Source of the DNA: Pseudonocardia sp.
GTDB taxonomy: Bacteria > Actinomycetota > Actinomycetes > Mycobacteriales > Pseudonocardiaceae
Length of the DNA stretch: 54,067 nucleotides
Direction of reading: 5' to 3'
NCBI GenBank assembly: GCA_025869365.1
Contig: JAOZVV010000078.1
Span: 1-54,067, forward strand
Shown here: positions 19,260 through 29,800 of the stretch, in pieces
Position numbering within the stretch: the stretch's first letter is position 1
Layout: each line of letters begins with the position of its first letter
Notes under the pieces: generated by a model
The model's input: the letters and a program-made list of their open reading frames with translations, nothing else
Databases searched by the model: none
What the model was told of the DNA's origin: nothing
Position numbers and translations under genes: made by a program

Positions 19260-21121
19260 TTCTTGTCCTTGTCCTCGTCGTCGACGATCTCCGCGTCCAC
19301 CACGTCGTCCGCGGCGTCGGCCTGGCCGGCACCGGCGGCACCCGGGGCGCCGTCCGCACCGGGGGCACCCTCGGCGCCCGGCTGCTGGTAGAGCGCGGCA
19401 CCGAGCTTCTGGCTCTCGGTGGCGAGCTTCTCCATGGCGGCCTTGATGGCGTCCGTGTCGGTGCCCTTGAGGGCCTCCTGCGCCTCGCCGAGGGACGTGT
19501 TCACGCTGTCCTTGACGTCCGCGGGGAGCTTCTCGTCGTTCTCCTTGACGAACTTCTCCGTCTGGTAGACGAGCGTCTCCGCCTGGTTGCGGACCTCGGC
19601 CTCCTCACGCCGCTTCTTGTCCTCCTCGGCGTGCTGCTCGGCCTCGCGCATCATCCGGTCGATCTCGTCCTTGCCCAGGGCGGACCCACCGGTGATCGTC
19701 ATGTCCTGGCTCTTGCCGGTGCCCTGGTCCTTGGCCGAGACCTTCACGATGCCGTTGGCGTCGATGTCGAAGGAGACCTCGATCTGCGGGACGCCGCGGG
19801 GGGCGGGGGGCAGGCCGGTCAGCTCGAACATGCCGAGCTTCTTGTTGTAGGACGCGATCTCGCGCTCACCCTGGAACACCTGGATCTGCACCGACGGCTG
19901 GTTGTCGTCCGCCGTCGTGAAGATCTCCGACCGCTTGGTGGGGATCGTGGTGTTGCGCTCGATGAGCTTGGTCATCACGCCACCCTTGGTCTCGATGCCC
20001 AGGGAGAGCGGGGTGACGTCGAGCAGCAGGACGTCCTTGACCTCACCGCGGAGCACACCGGCCTGCAGTGCGGCACCGACGGCGACGACCTCGTCCGGGT
20101 TCACGCCCTTGTTCGGCTCCTTGCCACCGGTCAGCTCCTTGACGAGCTCGGTGACGGCCGGCATGCGGGTGGAACCGCCGACGAGCACCACGTGGTCGAT
20201 CGCGCCGACGGAGATGCCGGCGTCCTTGACCACCTGGTTGAACGGCGCGCGGGTGCGGTCCAGCAGGTCGCTGGTGATCCGCTGGAACTCGGCGCGGGAG
20301 AGCGTCTCGTCCAGGAACAGCGGGTTCTTGTCCCCGTCGACGGTGATGTACGGCAGGTTGATCGTGGCGCTGGAGCTGCTGGACAGCTCGATCTTCGCCT
20401 TCTCCGCCGCCTCACGCAGGCGCTGCAGGGCCATCTTGTCCTTGGTCAGGTCGATGCCCTGCGAGTTCTTGAACTTGTCGACGAGCCAGGTGATGATCCG
20501 CTCGTCCCAGTCGTCGCCACCGAGATGGTTGTCGCCGTTGGTCGCCTTGACCTCGACGACGCCCTCGCCGATCTCGAGCAGGGACACGTCGAACGTGCCG
20601 CCGCCGAGGTCGAAGACCAGGATCGTCTGCTCCTTCTCACCCTTGTCCAGGCCGTAGGCCAGGGCAGCGGCGGTGGGCTCGTTGACGATGCGGAGCACGT
20701 TGAGGCCCGCGATCTGGCCGGCCTCCTTGGTGGCCTGACGCTGCGAGTCCTCGAAGTAGGCGGGGACGGTGATCACCGCGTCGGTGACCTCCTCGCCCAG
20801 GTACGCCTCGGCGTCGCGCTTGAGCTTCTGCAGCACGCGCGCGCTGATCTCCTGGGCGGAGTACTTCTTGCCGTCGACGTCGTCCGTCGACCAGTCCGTT
20901 CCGATGTGGCGCTTGACCGAGCGGATCGTCCGGTCGACGTTGGTGACGGCCTGGTTCTTCGCCGACTGTCCGACGAGAACCTCACCGTTGCGGGCGAACG
21001 CGACGACCGAGGGCGTGGTTCGGGCGCCCTCGGAGTTCGCGATCACCGTCGCCTCGCCGCCCTCGAGGACGGCGACGACGGAGTTGGTGGTCCCGAGGTC
21101 GATACCGACCGCACGAGCCAT
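19256..21121 (-). CDS. dnaK: molecular chaperone DnaK (Hsp70)
   Basis: 621 residues. ATP-driven binding and release of unfolded chains, and corepressor of HspR. The N-terminal ATPase domain begins [18 protein letters not shown] and contains [35 protein letters not shown] and [13 protein letters not shown]. The interdomain linker is [14 protein letters not shown], followed by the beta substrate-binding domain and helical lid, ending in an acidic [17 protein letters not shown] tail. It is the first gene of the operon with grpE, dnaJ and hspR. Two HAIR boxes lie 40-115 bp upstream. Confidence 0.98.
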   Translation of the reverse strand: MARAVGIDLGTTNSVVAVLEGGEATVIANSEGARTTPSVVAFARNGEVLVGQSAKNQAVTNVDRTIRSVKRHIGTDWSTDDVDGKKYSAQEISARVLQKLKRDAEAYLGEEVTDAVITVPAYFEDSQRQATKEAGQIAGLNVLRIVNEPTAAALAYGLDKGEKEQTILVFDLGGGTFDVSLLEIGEGVVEVKATNGDNHLGGDDWDERIITWLVDKFKNSQGIDLTKDKMALQRLREAAEKAKIELSSSSSATINLPYITVDGDKNPLFLDETLSRAEFQRITSDLLDRTRAPFNQVVKDAGISVGAIDHVVLVGGSTRMPAVTELVKELTGGKEPNKGVNPDEVVAVGAALQAGVLRGEVKDVLLLDVTPLSLGIETKGGVMTKLIERNTTIPTKRSEIFTTADDNQPSVQIQVFQGEREIASYNKKLGMFELTGLPPAPRGVPQIEVSFDIDANGIVKVSAKDQGTGKSQDMTITGGSALGKDEIDRMMREAEQHAEEDKKRREEAEVRNQAETLVYQTEKFVKENDEKLPADVKDSVNTSLGEAQEALKGTDTDAIKAAMEKLATESQKLGAALYQQPGAEGAPGADGAPGAAGAGQADAADDVVDAEIVDDEDKDKK

Positions 21122-21160
21122 GGTGGTTGCCTCCGTGGTGATGTAGCACTTACAGGTCTG

Positions 21161-21181
21161 ATTGAGCTTGCGCGACTCAAG
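21161..21181. promoter_or_regulatory. HAIR box 1 upstream of dnaK
   Basis: ATTGAGC, seven bases, ACTCAAG: the right half is perfect and the left half matches 5 of 7. It lies 40 bp upstream of the dnaK ATG. Read on the minus strand, the perfect half supplies a TTGAGT that could be a -35 element, so HspR would block polymerase directly. Confidence 0.85.
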
Positions 21182-21215
21182 TCTCGTCGACATCCTGCCA
21201 TACGGACCGACGGTC

Positions 21216-21236
21216 CTTGAGCCGGATCCACTCAAC
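21216..21236. promoter_or_regulatory. HAIR box 2 upstream of dnaK
   Basis: CTTGAGC, seven bases, ACTCAAC: 12 of 14 consensus positions. Its centre is 55 bp from that of box 1. A third, weaker site with a good ACTCAAC half but a poor left half lies a further 54 bp away (21270-21290), so the sites may be phased. Confidence 0.8.
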
Positions 21237-21358
21237 TTGCTCACTCGACCCAACGAGCCACTTCCCGAAGTTGTTCCCGACGGACTCAACTTGGCCGATG
21301 ACCTGCAGAGATCGTGAGCCGCTGCGGCGGCCGGCACCGGCCCCCGATAATCCCCGGC

Positions 21359-22600
21359 ATGACCCGCGGGCTTCTGGACATCCGTCCACTGCGCGCCTCG
21401 GCGGCGTTCCGGCGCCTCTGGATCGGGACGTCGGCGAGCACTTTCAGCGGCCAGATCACCACCGTCGCGGTGCTCTACCAGGTGTGGGAGCTGACCCGTA
21501 GCCCGTTGTGGACCGGCGCCATCGGCGTCGCGACGGCCGTCCCGACGATCGCCCTCGGCCTGCTCGGCGGGACCCTCGCGGACATGGTGGACCGGCGCCG
21601 CATCGTCCTGCTGACGAGCGTGGGAGCGGCCGTCGCCGCGGCGCTGCTGACGGCGCAGGCCGTCCTCGGGATCGGCTCGGCGGTGCTGGTGCTGGCCCTG
21701 GTCGCGGCGCAGACGTCCTGCATCGCGCTGGGCAAGGCGTCCCGGCGGTCGTTCATCCCACGGCTGCTCGCGCCGGACCAGGTCCCGGCGGGGGTGGCGC
21801 TCGATCACGTGGCGTTCCAGGTCGCGATGCTGGTCGGTCCGGCGGTGGCCGGGGTGGTGCTCGCCCGGTTCGGGCCGGGCTGGGCCTACGCCGTCGACGC
21901 CGTCGCGATCCTGATCTCGCTCTACGGCGTCGCGCGGCTGCCGTCGATGCGGCCCGAGCAGGGCGGGGAGCGGGCGGGCCTGCGGATGGCCGTCGAGGGA
22001 ATCGTGTTCCTGTGGCAGCGGCCGGTGCTGCGCGGGGCGCTGGCGACGGATCTCGCCGCGACCGTCGTGTCGATGCCGATCGGGCTGTTCCCCGCGCTCA
22101 ACGAGGAGCGTTTCGGGGGCGACCCGCACACGCTCGGGCTGTTCCTCACCGCGCTCGCGGTCGGCGGGACGGCGGCCGGGCTGCTGTCCGGCGCGGTGAC
22201 CGCCGCCGTCCGCCCCGGCGCGGTGCTGCTGGGCGCGGCCGGGATCTGGGGGCTCGCCCTGGCCGGGTTCGGCCTGGTCGGCGGCCTCGCCGCGACGCTG
22301 GCCTGCCTGGCCGTCGCGGGCGCCGCGGACACCGTCTCGGTGATCTCCCGCGGGACGCTCGTGCAGCTGGCCACCCCGGACCGCCTCCGCGGGCGGATCA
22401 GCTCCGCCGAGTACGCGGTCGGGGCGGGTGGGCCCGGGATCGGCGACGGCCGGGCCGGGCTGGTCGCCGGGCTGTTCTCCCCGGCCGCGTCGCTCGTCGG
22501 CGGGGGACTGGCCTGCGCGCTGGCCGTGGCGGTGATCGCCGGGACCCACCCGGCCCTGCGGCGCTGGCGGCGCCGCGGCCAGGCTCTCGAGGAAGCCTGA
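21359..22600 (+). CDS. MFS transporter (EntS-like)
   Basis: 413 residues, about 12 transmembrane helices. The sequence [50 protein letters not shown] is typical of the EntS/Bcr-type MFS exporters used for siderophores and drugs. The MFS loop motif is [18 protein letters not shown]. The 3' half contains [28 protein letters not shown], another hallmark of this subfamily. It is divergent from dnaK, with the HspR boxes in the shared 237-bp gap, so heat-shock control of this gene too is possible but unproven. Confidence 0.85.
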   Translation: MTRGLLDIRPLRASAAFRRLWIGTSASTFSGQITTVAVLYQVWELTRSPLWTGAIGVATAVPTIALGLLGGTLADMVDRRRIVLLTSVGAAVAAALLTAQAVLGIGSAVLVLALVAAQTSCIALGKASRRSFIPRLLAPDQVPAGVALDHVAFQVAMLVGPAVAGVVLARFGPGWAYAVDAVAILISLYGVARLPSMRPEQGGERAGLRMAVEGIVFLWQRPVLRGALATDLAATVVSMPIGLFPALNEERFGGDPHTLGLFLTALAVGGTAAGLLSGAVTAAVRPGAVLLGAAGIWGLALAGFGLVGGLAATLACLAVAGAADTVSVISRGTLVQLATPDRLRGRISSAEYAVGAGGPGIGDGRAGLVAGLFSPAASLVGGGLACALAVAVIAGTHPALRRWRRRGQALEEA

Positions 22601-22701
22601 CCGCGGCGACACCGACTCGCACGGCCTCAGATCGCGACTCGCGGGGATTCTGGCGGCGTATCGGTGTTTCTTCGCGTGGCGCTAGAGAGTGGTAGACGGG
22701 G

Positions 22702-23142
22702 TTACAGGGGATCGGCGGGGCGCGGTTCGACCCGGCCCTCGGACGGAGCCGGGAGGGGATCGTCGACCGGGGCGAGGACGCGGTGGTCGTTCGGGACCGG
22801 GGCCCCCGACGCGTCCCGGTACTCCAGCTCACCGGAGCGGTCCAGGTCCGCGACGTAGCCGGCGGCGGCGAGCTGCTCCTCGTCCAGGTCCGCCAGCAGC
22901 TCCCAGCGGCTGGGGACGACCCGGTAGTCCGGCCACTGCAGGTGGCCGTAGGCGTCGTGCAGGTCCGCGAGCATCCCGGCGAACACCTGCTGCCAGCGCA
23001 GCGGCATGGACTCCGCGAGGGACCGGGGGACCACCAGGTAGTCCGGACCGGCGCCGGGCGCGGGACGGTCCAGGTAGTCCGCGAGCGGGGTCGTGGAGGC
23101 AGGTCTGCGCGGGGCTGGGGTGCGCGGGTCCTGGCGGGCCAT
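22702..23142 (-). CDS. conserved protein of unknown function, last gene of the type IV secretion-like cluster
   Basis: 146 residues, soluble and acidic, no signal peptide. Its core (residues ~35-110) has aromatic-rich phrases such as PLRWQQVFAGMLADLHDAYGHLQWPDYRVVPSRWELLADLDEEQLAAAGY. The N- and C-terminal 30 residues are Pro-rich and probably disordered. It follows the NlpC/P60 gene by 78 bp on the same strand, so it likely belongs to the cluster. I cannot name a family; a cytoplasmic accessory or substrate-adaptor role would be a guess. Confidence 0.65.
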   Translation of the reverse strand: MARQDPRTPAPRRPASTTPLADYLDRPAPGAGPDYLVVPRSLAESMPLRWQQVFAGMLADLHDAYGHLQWPDYRVVPSRWELLADLDEEQLAAAGYVADLDRSGELEYRDASGAPVPNDHRVLAPVDDPLPAPSEGRVEPRPADPL

Positions 23143-23220
23143 CGGGGGGACTCTCCGGGTGGGGCTGGGGGATCGGCTGGGGGGATCGGGCTGGCGGATC
23201 GGGCCGGGTGGAGCGGGGGT

Positions 23221-24228
23221 TCAGGCGGTGTTGGGCGTGGTTCCCGGCCGGGTGGCCAGGGGTACCAGTTCCCGATAGTCCCACGGCACCGGTTGGATCC
23301 GGACGTTCTGCCCGCTGTACGGCGCCTCGACCATCTTGCCGTCGCCCATGTAGAGGAAGACGTGGTGGATCGTCGACGGGTCCGACGGGTCCGTCGCGTA
23401 GAACATCAGGTCACCGGGCTGGGCGTCCCGGACGGGAAGGTGCCCGCCGGCCTTGAACTGGTCCCGGGAGACCCGGGGCAGGTTGATCCCCGCGGCCTGG
23501 AACGCCCGCAGCATCAGCCCCGAGCAGTCGTAGGTGTTCGGCCCGGTCGCGCCCCAGACGTAGGGCTTGCCGACCTCACCGAGGGCGAAGTCGATCGCGG
23601 ACCTCGCGACGCCGGCGGGCAGGCTGGCCGAGCCGGAACCGCACCCGGACGGGTCCGGGACCGCGGCGATGGTCCCGACGAGCTGGGCGGCGAGGCCCTC
23701 CCATTTGGCGTAGGCGTCCGGGAAGGCGGAGCGCTGCACGTCCTGGGCGGCCTTGGTGACGGGCTTGGCCTCCCAGTTCCCGCTGCCGGCCAGCGCGTCG
23801 TAGAACTTCCGGGCGCTGTACCTCGGGTCCGTGACCTGCGCCGGGGACCCCCAGCCCTGCGAGGGGCGCTGCTGGAACAGCCCGAGGGAGTCCCGGTCCC
23901 CGTAGTCGATGTTGCGCAGGGTGGACTCCTGCATGGCCGTCGCCAGCGCGATCAGCCACGCCCGGGACGGCAGGTTCATCTCCTTGCCGACCGCGATGAT
24001 CGTGGCGGCGTTCTGCTTCTGCTCGTCGCTCAGCGTCTCGAAGGTCGCCCCCGCCTGGCGGGCGGAGCTCAGCGGCCCGATCCCCGCGTCGCAGCTCGTG
24101 GGCCCCTCCGGTGTCCCCGTACCGGACTGGGGCGCGAACACCACGAAGCCGATGCCGAGGAACACGACGAGCGCGGCCCCGATCGCCACCAGGGGCAGCA
24201 GGAGCCGCAACGGCCGGAACACGCTCAT
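23221..24228 (-). CDS. lysozyme-like/NlpC-P60 cell-wall hydrolase (VirB1 role)
   Basis: 335 residues. N-terminal membrane anchor (residues ~8-31). A lytic transglycosylase-like domain (~65-190) has a Glu in ATAMQESTLRN and the GLFQQRPSQGWGSPAQVTDPRYSARKFY motif. A C-terminal NlpC/P60 peptidase domain (~205-335) has the catalytic Cys in YDCSGLMLRAF and the His in TIHHVFLYMG. This bifunctional arrangement is the Gram-positive counterpart of VirB1 and would open the peptidoglycan for a secretion channel. Its position after the VirB8-like gene supports that role. Confidence 0.88.
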   Translation of the reverse strand: MSVFRPLRLLLPLVAIGAALVVFLGIGFVVFAPQSGTGTPEGPTSCDAGIGPLSSARQAGATFETLSDEQKQNAATIIAVGKEMNLPSRAWLIALATAMQESTLRNIDYGDRDSLGLFQQRPSQGWGSPAQVTDPRYSARKFYDALAGSGNWEAKPVTKAAQDVQRSAFPDAYAKWEGLAAQLVGTIAAVPDPSGCGSGSASLPAGVARSAIDFALGEVGKPYVWGATGPNTYDCSGLMLRAFQAAGINLPRVSRDQFKAGGHLPVRDAQPGDLMFYATDPSDPSTIHHVFLYMGDGKMVEAPYSGQNVRIQPVPWDYRELVPLATRPGTTPNTA

Positions 24229-24268
24229 ACCGCTGCCGCCTCCACGGGAGGGCGCACGTCCGCGGTAC

Positions 24269-24871
24269 TCACGCCTTGTCGTAGCCGGCGACCTGCCAGC
24301 CCCCGCTCTCGGACTGCACGACGAGGACCCGCAACGTGAGCGCGTCGGTCGGGACGTCGACCTGCACCGACCGCGGCGAGACCTGCACCGCCACCGGGTC
24401 CCCGGTGACCCGGCTCGCCGGGATGTTCCGGGGATCGACGCCGGTGAGCGTGCCGATGTACTCGTCCGTCGTGTACGGGCGCAGCCCCGCGACCCACTGC
24501 TCGGACGTCATGCCGTCCGGGTGCGTGGCCCAGTTCCGGGACCACGCCGCGGCGACGGACAGGGCCTGGGCCGGCGCCTGGGACACCGGCAACGTGGTCG
24601 GGGTCAGCGGTGCGACGGGCGGCAGCGCGGTCGGCGCCGCGGAGGCGGTGCTCCGGGGGACGCTGGTGCTCGGGCCGAACCGGGACCCCGGCTGCCCCGT
24701 GACGACCGGGTCCGGCTGCGGCCCGCGCAGGGACGTCGCGAGCGCGCTGACGCCGACGACCAGCCCGATGACGACGAGCGCCGAGACGGCCAGGCGGAGT
24801 GGCGAGCGCAGCGGCCACGACCAGACGGAGCGGTAGGCCGCCGACCGGCCGCGCGGGGACCTAATCGGCAC
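24269..24871 (-). CDS. TcpC/VirB8-like conjugation-type membrane protein
   Basis: 200 residues from GTG 24871, overlapping the VirB6-like gene by 11 bp. One transmembrane helix (~20-42, SPLRLAVSALVVIGLVVGVSAL) is followed by a Thr/Pro-rich linker and an extracytoplasmic domain (~95-200) with a mixed alpha-beta pattern like the NTF2-like fold of VirB8/TcpC. The end (ALTLRVLVVQSESGGWQVAGYDKA) is typical of such domains. In Gram-positive type IV systems this protein forms part of the channel scaffold. Identity rests on topology, fold pattern and position. Confidence 0.7.
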   Translation of the reverse strand: MPIRSPRGRSAAYRSVWSWPLRSPLRLAVSALVVIGLVVGVSALATSLRGPQPDPVVTGQPGSRFGPSTSVPRSTASAAPTALPPVAPLTPTTLPVSQAPAQALSVAAAWSRNWATHPDGMTSEQWVAGLRPYTTDEYIGTLTGVDPRNIPASRVTGDPVAVQVSPRSVQVDVPTDALTLRVLVVQSESGGWQVAGYDKA

Positions 24872-26813
24872 TGCCGCTCCAACCGGGCCGGTTCGTGGCG
24901 GCGGAGCGCGGGCGGTAGATCCGGTAGACGGGGACGCCGTCGACGAGCTCGGGCTCCACGGGCCGCGCCGGTGGCCGGCCCGTGTCCGAGCGCCTGTAGA
25001 TGCCGCGCTCGTCGAACCCGTCCGGGTCCGCCCGGCCGGGCACCCCGCCGGCCGGGTGCGCGCCGGCGCCCCCACCGGACGGGAGCGCCTGCCGCCGGGC
25101 CCCGGAGATCGCGGCCGACGAGGCGGGCTCGACCTCGGCACGGCGGCGCGGCGGGCGGGCGCCCGGGCCCGTGGGGCGGGCGTCCGTCGCGGTGGCGCGC
25201 ACGGACTCGGCCTCGGGCCGCACCCGGTCCCCGAACTGGTGCTCACCCGGTCCGCCGCTGCGCTCGGTCCACCAGCGGCCCTGCCGGTCCTCCGGTTCGG
25301 AGCCGCGGACCCGGCGCCAGACGCGGGACATCGGCCCGTCCCCGGCGCCGGGGACGATGCCGCCGAACTGGTCCCGGGTCAGCGACACCATCGAGACGAG
25401 CCGGCGGAACGGCCGGGCCACGGCCCAGAGGACCACCGTCACCACGCCGGTGACCAGCAGTGCGAGCCAGAGGTCGATCCCCGCTCCCGGCCGGAAGAGC
25501 GACACGACGAGCAGGGCGTGCAGCCCCGCCAGCGCCCCGACGACGATCGTGTTGACGATCGCGGACCCGGCCACCCGCAGGAGCGCGGGCAGGATGTCCG
25601 GCTTCAGCACCGCGACCACCGCGATCGCGGGCGCCGTCATCACCATGAGCCGGAGCAGGAGCATCGCGACCAGGACGAGGACCTTGGAGAGGAGCTGGAA
25701 CAGCGCGATGCACACCGCCTGGATCAGCGAGAGGACCCCGACGCCCACCCGGCTGCCGGACTCGCCCTGGAAGTAGCTGTAGCGATCGCCCATCCGGCCC
25801 GCGAGGTCCGCGTAGGCGGCCTTCTTCTGCTCGGCGAGCTCGGGCGTCGCCCGGTTCTCCAGGACCTCGTCGATCGTGAAGGTCTGCGCGCGCAGCAGGT
25901 CCCGGCCCAGCTCCTCGGCCTGCGGGACGTCCGGTGCGCCGAAGTTCCCCCGCAGCCAGTTCTGGTAGACGACCTGGTCCACGAGCACGGTCGGCAACGT
26001 GTCCTGGTCCCCCAGCCCGACCTGGGAGAGGAAGCCCTGCTGCATCTGCGTGACGCCGTCGAGGAGCAGCGCGTCGCCGGCCTTCGCCCAGTCCACCGGC
26101 GCGAGGTACGCGACGCCGGCGAGCACCAGCGCGCCCAGGGCGAAGGCGGCGCGCTGCGTCTGTCTCGCGAGATCGCCGCGCATGGCCAGGACCAGCAGGA
26201 TCACCGCCAGGATCAGCAGCGCCACGCCGATCCACACGGTGAACACGGACTCGTACATCGCCTTCGTGGCGTCCGTGATGATCCGGTCCAGCGGGTCCAG
26301 CAGGGCCCCGCCGTCCGCGATCAGGTAGTGCGCCCAGTTCACCCCGCCGACGATGACCTTCGACAGGTTGAAGGTCTGGTTGCCGAGCCAGGTGTCCGTG
26401 CTGGTCGCGGGGTTGAGCACGGAGCCAGCGCAGCCCAGGTCGTAGTTGTGCCAGACCAGCCCGGCGTAGCCGACCTCGCGGTACACGCTGCCGATCTCGC
26501 CGCCGTCCGCGCGCGGCCCGTCGATCGACCCGACGAGCCCCGTCCCCGGCCGGTCCGGCTCCGGGGACTCCTTGCAGTCGAAGGGCTGCGCCATCGCGGG
26601 CGTCCCGATCAGCACCGATCCGCCGACGAGCGCCACGACCACCAGCAGCGCGGCCCGGCGCCGGCCCCTCGGACGCACGGGACCCGCACCCGACGGGTCC
26701 GCGGCGGCCCGGGCGGCCCGGCGCCGCCTGCGCCACGCCGCGATCACGGCGCACAGCAGCACCAGGAGTACCGGCCAGGCGCCCGATCCCGCGAGCGTGT
26801 CGCCCCCGGTCAC
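24861..26813 (-). CDS. VirB6/TrbL-like polytopic membrane protein
   Basis: 650 residues. An N-terminal helix, then a second hydrophobic stretch ending in an AMAQ signal-peptidase-like site (~75), then an extracytoplasmic region with two Cys (FDCKES, LGCAGSV). A cluster of about six transmembrane helices (~190-470) carries the inner-membrane channel part of VirB6/TrbL. The last 170 residues are a cytoplasmic Pro/Arg-rich tail ending in a YRIYRPRSAATNRPG segment. It overlaps the VirB4 gene by 4 bp. Such proteins form the membrane pore of type IV secretion systems. Confidence 0.8.
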   Translation of the reverse strand: MTGGDTLAGSGAWPVLLVLLCAVIAAWRRRRRAARAAADPSGAGPVRPRGRRRAALLVVVALVGGSVLIGTPAMAQPFDCKESPEPDRPGTGLVGSIDGPRADGGEIGSVYREVGYAGLVWHNYDLGCAGSVLNPATSTDTWLGNQTFNLSKVIVGGVNWAHYLIADGGALLDPLDRIITDATKAMYESVFTVWIGVALLILAVILLVLAMRGDLARQTQRAAFALGALVLAGVAYLAPVDWAKAGDALLLDGVTQMQQGFLSQVGLGDQDTLPTVLVDQVVYQNWLRGNFGAPDVPQAEELGRDLLRAQTFTIDEVLENRATPELAEQKKAAYADLAGRMGDRYSYFQGESGSRVGVGVLSLIQAVCIALFQLLSKVLVLVAMLLLRLMVMTAPAIAVVAVLKPDILPALLRVAGSAIVNTIVVGALAGLHALLVVSLFRPGAGIDLWLALLVTGVVTVVLWAVARPFRRLVSMVSLTRDQFGGIVPGAGDGPMSRVWRRVRGSEPEDRQGRWWTERSGGPGEHQFGDRVRPEAESVRATATDARPTGPGARPPRRRAEVEPASSAAISGARRQALPSGGGAGAHPAGGVPGRADPDGFDERGIYRRSDTGRPPARPVEPELVDGVPVYRIYRPRSAATNRPGWSGSAD

Positions 26814-29800
26814 CGCCGCCGGGCCTCGCCGGCGGCACTCGGGTGCGCCTCCGGATCGTGGTCGATCACGCCCTCCGTGCCGCCGGACCGCTCGTCGGGC
26901 GCGCCTGCCCCGTTCCGCCCGGAGCCGTTGCCGTCGACCCCGTCCCGATCGGCCCCGTTCCGGTCGGCCCAGCTCCGGTCAGGGTGCCGGGAGCCGTTCC
27001 GGCCGTCGCCGTTCGCGCGGTCGTCCGCGTCGTCCGCCGCGTCCGTGACCTCGGTGTCGTCCGCGTCGTCCGCCCAGGGATCGTCCAGGTCGTCGTAGAG
27101 GTCGACGTCCTCGTCGTCGAGCAGTTCGGCCTCGCTCGGCACGATCTGCACCGACCCCGCCCGGCCGTAGCGACCGCCGAGCATCTCGTCGTCCCCACCG
27201 GGGCCGACGCGGGTGGCGCGGCCGCTGCGGATCTCCGGGGAGGAGAGGTCCGGACCGCCCTCGTCGTCGTCCAGATCGATTCCGCCGGGCGGGACCGGCC
27301 CGGGTCGCGCCGCGAGCGCGGACGGCTCGTCCGGGGCCCGCACGGTCTCGGCCCGCACCGGCACGCCGCGCACGGCGACCCGGTTCGCATCCGGGTTGGT
27401 GTCCAGCGCGTCGCGGACGTGCTCGAGATGCGGCGCCTCGAGGTCGATCCGCACCTTCTCCACGCCGCCGTGGCCGTCCGCGAACACGAACTGGCGCGGG
27501 GTGTCGTCCGGGCGGTCGTCGTGGCGGGGTCTCGGGGACAGCGTCCCCAGCATCTGCTCGTAGCCGACGCCGGTGGGCACGCGCAGCAGCCGCAGCGCCT
27601 CGGTCTGGGCCTCGTCGTCGTCCGTGCGCCCGACGAACACCGCGTTGACCAGCGACGCGAAGCCCGAGACCCGCAACAGGTCCCCTGCCAGCTGGGAGGC
27701 GAACAGCGCGCGGACGTTGAACTTGCGGGAGTCACGGGCGAGGCGGTCGATCAGCACCTTGCCCGTGGGGACCTGGGAGAGGAAGTGCGTCTCGTCCAGC
27801 GCCACGCCCTTGCGCGCGTTGCGGTCCGCGTCGTAGATCGTGCGCTGGGTGAGCCAGGACGCGAGGTTGAGCAGTTCGACGGCCAGCGACTCGCCGTCCG
27901 TCCACTCCTCGCGCGGGCTGCCGGGCCGCGGCAGCGTCATGCCCTGCATCGTCAGCACCGTGAGGCGGTAGTCCCGGTCCGCCGCCCACGGGTCGTCCCG
28001 GCTGGTGTCCGGGAAGAGCAGCGCGGCCTGCGGGAGCTCGCGGCGTTCCTCCAGGAAGTCCGCGACGACACCCGCGTGGTCCTCGCCGTCCCGGGCGTGC
28101 CGGCGCAGCGCGTCGATGACCAGGCCGGGATGCCGGTCCGGGGCGCCGCCGACCTCGCGCACCGCGCGGAGCAGCACGATCCGGGTGTGGGGGAGCCGCG
28201 CGACGTCGAAGGGCAGGAGGCCGGTGAGCACGTCCAGCACCAGCCGGCGCCGGGTGGCCGCGGCCAGCGAGCGCTCGCGGCGCCAGGCGCGCTCCGGGTC
28301 CTCCTCGTCCCCGAAGTGCTCCGGCCGCGGCTCGGCGACGACCCGGTACGGGTTGAGGATGCCGGGATCCGCGCGGAGCAGGTTGATGTGCCGGGAGAAC
28401 GGCGCCAGCTCGGGCAGCCGGGTGAGCTCGGCCAGCGGGCCGGACGGGTCCAGCACCGTCCACTGGGCGCCGGCGCGCAGCGTCTTGTAGACGATCAGGC
28501 CGGTGAGGAAGGACTTCCCGGACCCCAGCCCGCCGACGACGGCGGTGAGGCCGGACGCGCGGCGGACCTCCTGGGCGAGCCACGGGTCCCACGCGACGGG
28601 CCGCCGGGTGGCCGTGCAGGTCTCGCCGAGCATGATCCCGCGCCGGTCCCCGACGCTGGCCGTGGCCGCCGGGACCGCGGCCGCCGCCCAGGTCACCGAG
28701 CCCCGCCTGCGGTACGCGGTGGACGCCAGCGCCTCGCCGGGGATGAACTCGCGGGCGTAGCGGTACTGCGCCTCCGGGTGCTCGATCTGCACCTTGGGCG
28801 CGTAGTTCTCCAGCACCTGCTGGGCCCGCGTCACGGCCTCGGCCTCGTCCCGCCCGGCGACGGCGATGCGCCACCAGCCGTAGAGCCTCGTGTTCAGCTG
28901 GGTGAGGCCGCTGGTGAGCTCGTCCTCGACCTCGAGGACCCGGTCCGCCTGCCGCGCGAGCGACATCGGGGGCTCGAGGTCGTGGTCGTGGGTGTAGTGC
29001 CGGATCTGGCTGCGCACCTTGCCCATCTGGCGCTGCAGCTCGCCCGCGACCTCCTCGGGTTTGCGGATGTAGATCCGCGCGGACCACTCCACCGGGAACG
29101 GGAGCCGGTCGCTGTGCTGCATCCACGGGTCGTCGATCTCCGGGATGCGCAGGCCCTCCATCAGTCCCACGGACAGGACGGCGACGTTGCGCTGCACGGT
29201 CTGGCTGCGCATCCGGCCCACGACCTTCACCGTGGGCGCGTACGGCTCCTGGTGCAGCTCGACGCCGTCGGTGAAGGCGGCGAGATCCTCGCCCTCCCAG
29301 CGGCTCACCCCGGCCGGGACGGAGGAGAGGCTGCGCGGTGCGGGCAGCCCGAGGGCCACGCTGCGGTGCATCAGCCAGGACATGTCCTCGGCGGTGGCCG
29401 GCACGGCGTCCAGCCCGGCACCGGAGACCAGCACGTCCAGGTGGTTGACCTCGGACTCCAGTGCGGAGAGCTCGGCCCGGACGGCGGCCGGGGCGACCTT
29501 GCCGAGGACGGGCGCGGCCTTCTCCACCCAACGGTCCAGCATGCTGCGGCCGGACACCTCGATGCCGAGGAAGACCTCCTTGTCCGACATCGACAGGCCC
29601 ATCAGGTGCCGCTGCTCGCCCTCGAGGAACGAGTCCCAGCCCAGCGCGCCGGGCACGTCCGGCATGCGGCCGAGGGCGTTGTTGTCGAAGGACTCCGCCC
29701 ACATGTGGACGGGATAGGGCCGGGTCGTGACGCGCAGGTGCAGCCAGCGCCCCTGCAGCTCGCCGAGCTGCGCGGCGATCTGGCGGATCAGGATCTCGCG

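Noticed and set aside
21270..21290. A third HAIR-like site upstream of dnaK
   Set aside because: Only the ACTCAAC half is good; the left half matches 3 of 7 bases. Kept as a weak extra in the phasing finding, not as a feature.
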